From the NCBI GenBank assembly GCA_045588245.1, contig JAZNDW010000022.1, positions 17,935 through 81,934 of the forward strand: a stretch of 64,000 nt of DNA, written 5' to 3'. Position 1 is the first letter of the stretch; the number at the start of each line of letters is the position of its first letter. The notes under the pieces were generated by a model that saw only the letters and a list, made by a program, of their open reading frames with translations, was not told where the DNA came from and did no database searches. This document shows positions 63,290 through 64,000 of the stretch, piece by piece. A program made the translations under genes and the position numbers. The stretch comes from DTU064 sp045588245 (lineage in GTDB: Bacteria; Bacillota; Clostridia; Oscillospirales; CAG-272).

Positions 63290-64000
63290 TCAAGGTTTTT
63301 TCGATTGTTTTTTCTCAAAATCAGCGTATAAGTCAAACTCACTAAAAGTACCGCCTTCATCATTTGACCAACCAATCAGCCACTGATTTTTTCGATCATC
63401 TCCCAAGTTATCACTATCGGATATATAACGAAAAACGTAATATTCTTCTTTCTTTTTTACCTTGCCAAGATATTCTATCTGATCAGGTTGTTTTCCGAGT
63501 TCTGTAGGATATGTCAACCAATGAACCAAGTCGCCTTTTGCAAGATACTCAGGGGTGGACAATTCAGCAGGGAAAAGGGATTGCAATCCGTGCTGCTTTA
63601 AAATCGCATAAGTCATATTGGCATATACAATATCGTTGGCAAGAGCTGCAATAATATTTGAGGGAATGGTTTGACCAGCGTTCAGCAGTGTAGCTATTGC
63701 GTAATAATTAACATTGCTTTTTTCAAGCTTCAAAACGTCATTTAGAAGAGCAATGAGCGTATCATTTATAAAATATTTTGCCACGTCACATGCAAATTCT
63801 AAATTGTTGATTATAATATCATCGAGTGGAGTTTCAAGGTAACGTTTTAATTCGGAAGAAATATAATCGGCAAATAATATCTTCGAATCTACCGGAAGGT
63901 TGCTTATACTGTTTTGATAATGGAGCAATCCTTGATATATTTGCCCTTTTTGAAATTCATCATTTAAAGGAATTACAGAGGCGAGGAGTTGATTTACAGT
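63290..64000 (-). CDS. Unknown protein, partial (N-terminus beyond window)
   Basis: An open frame of 236 codons that continues without a stop to the right edge, so an internal TTG at 63928 should not be taken as the start. I do not recognise a family. The visible text is helical (LFADYISSELKRYLETPLDD, FACDVAKYFINDTLIALL, IATLLNAGQTIPSNIIAALA) with a C-terminal beta-rich part (KKKEEYYVFRYISDS, QWLIGWSNDEGG). A HEAT-like or armadillo-like fold is possible. Base composition is clearly more AT-rich than the neighbours, so it may have been acquired from elsewhere. Confidence 0.6.
   Translation of the reverse strand, partial: TVNQLLASVIPLNDEFQKGQIYQGLLHYQNSISNLPVDSKILFADYISSELKRYLETPLDDIIINNLEFACDVAKYFINDTLIALLNDVLKLEKSNVNYYAIATLLNAGQTIPSNIIAALANDIVYANMTYAILKQHGLQSLFPAELSTPEYLAKGDLVHWLTYPTELGKQPDQIEYLGKVKKKEEYYVFRYISDSDNLGDDRKNQWLIGWSNDEGGTFSEFDLYADFEKKQSKKP

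Overview
The window looks like a chromosomal segment of an anaerobic Gram-positive bacterium of the Clostridia (Bacillota), probably a gut lineage. The evidence is a desulfoferrodoxin (superoxide reductase), a PyrDB/PyrK dihydroorotate dehydrogenase, a PyrR-type attenuator, SipW-type (His-dyad) signal peptidases, cohesin/dockerin and FIVAR modules, BspA-type leucine-rich repeats, and a tRNA gene without an encoded CCA. I cannot name the genus from sequence alone.

Layout. 1-8.2 kb: a cut-off alpha/beta hydrolase, a small ribbon-helix-helix protein, an RNHCP protein, a glycosyltransferase fused to a CsaB-type pyruvyltransferase, a low-complexity anchored secreted protein, nicotinate phosphoribosyltransferase, and a PfkB kinase-RuvX-flavodoxin operon. 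8.3-11.2 kb: a hairpin repeat cluster and a Ca-type P-ATPase. 11.3 kb: tRNA-Glu(CTC). 11.6-20.8 kb: a leftward pyrimidine operon pyrC-carB-pyrK-pyrD-pyrF-pyrE-pyrB-pyrI behind a recognisable PyrR attenuator, without carA. 20.9-26.2 kb: a heterodimeric ABC exporter pair, a second alpha/beta hydrolase, and a frameshifted REP-associated transposase remnant with REP-like palindromes.

26.2-57.4 kb is the centrepiece: sixteen genes, all leftward, closely spaced or overlapping, from a strong promoter with a roughly 300-nt leader. In transcription order they encode a 1987-residue protein ending in a dockerin; two membrane- or wall-anchored cohesin-like/FIVAR proteins; a degenerate HD-GYP plus EAL-like protein; a membrane protein with FIVAR repeats; a TasA/camelysin-like protein; a smaller relative; a SipW-type peptidase; a membrane-anchored McrB-like AAA+ ATPase with a DUF2357-like coiled-coil partner; another SipW-substrate-like protein; a second SipW peptidase; a beta-helix protein; a short SipW-substrate-like protein; a 1738-residue adhesin-like paralogue of the TasA-like protein; and an LRR surface protein. 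My inference is a dedicated export, assembly and regulation system for a surface filament or matrix. The combination of parts, not any one part, is what looks new.

57.4-64 kb: a GDSL esterase with an NPQTG-type tail, a YczE/YitT-like membrane protein, desulfoferrodoxin, two PII-like proteins downstream of a DUF1538 membrane protein, and an AT-rich unknown gene cut by the window edge. All calls rest on reading the sequence and on family knowledge; no database search was run.
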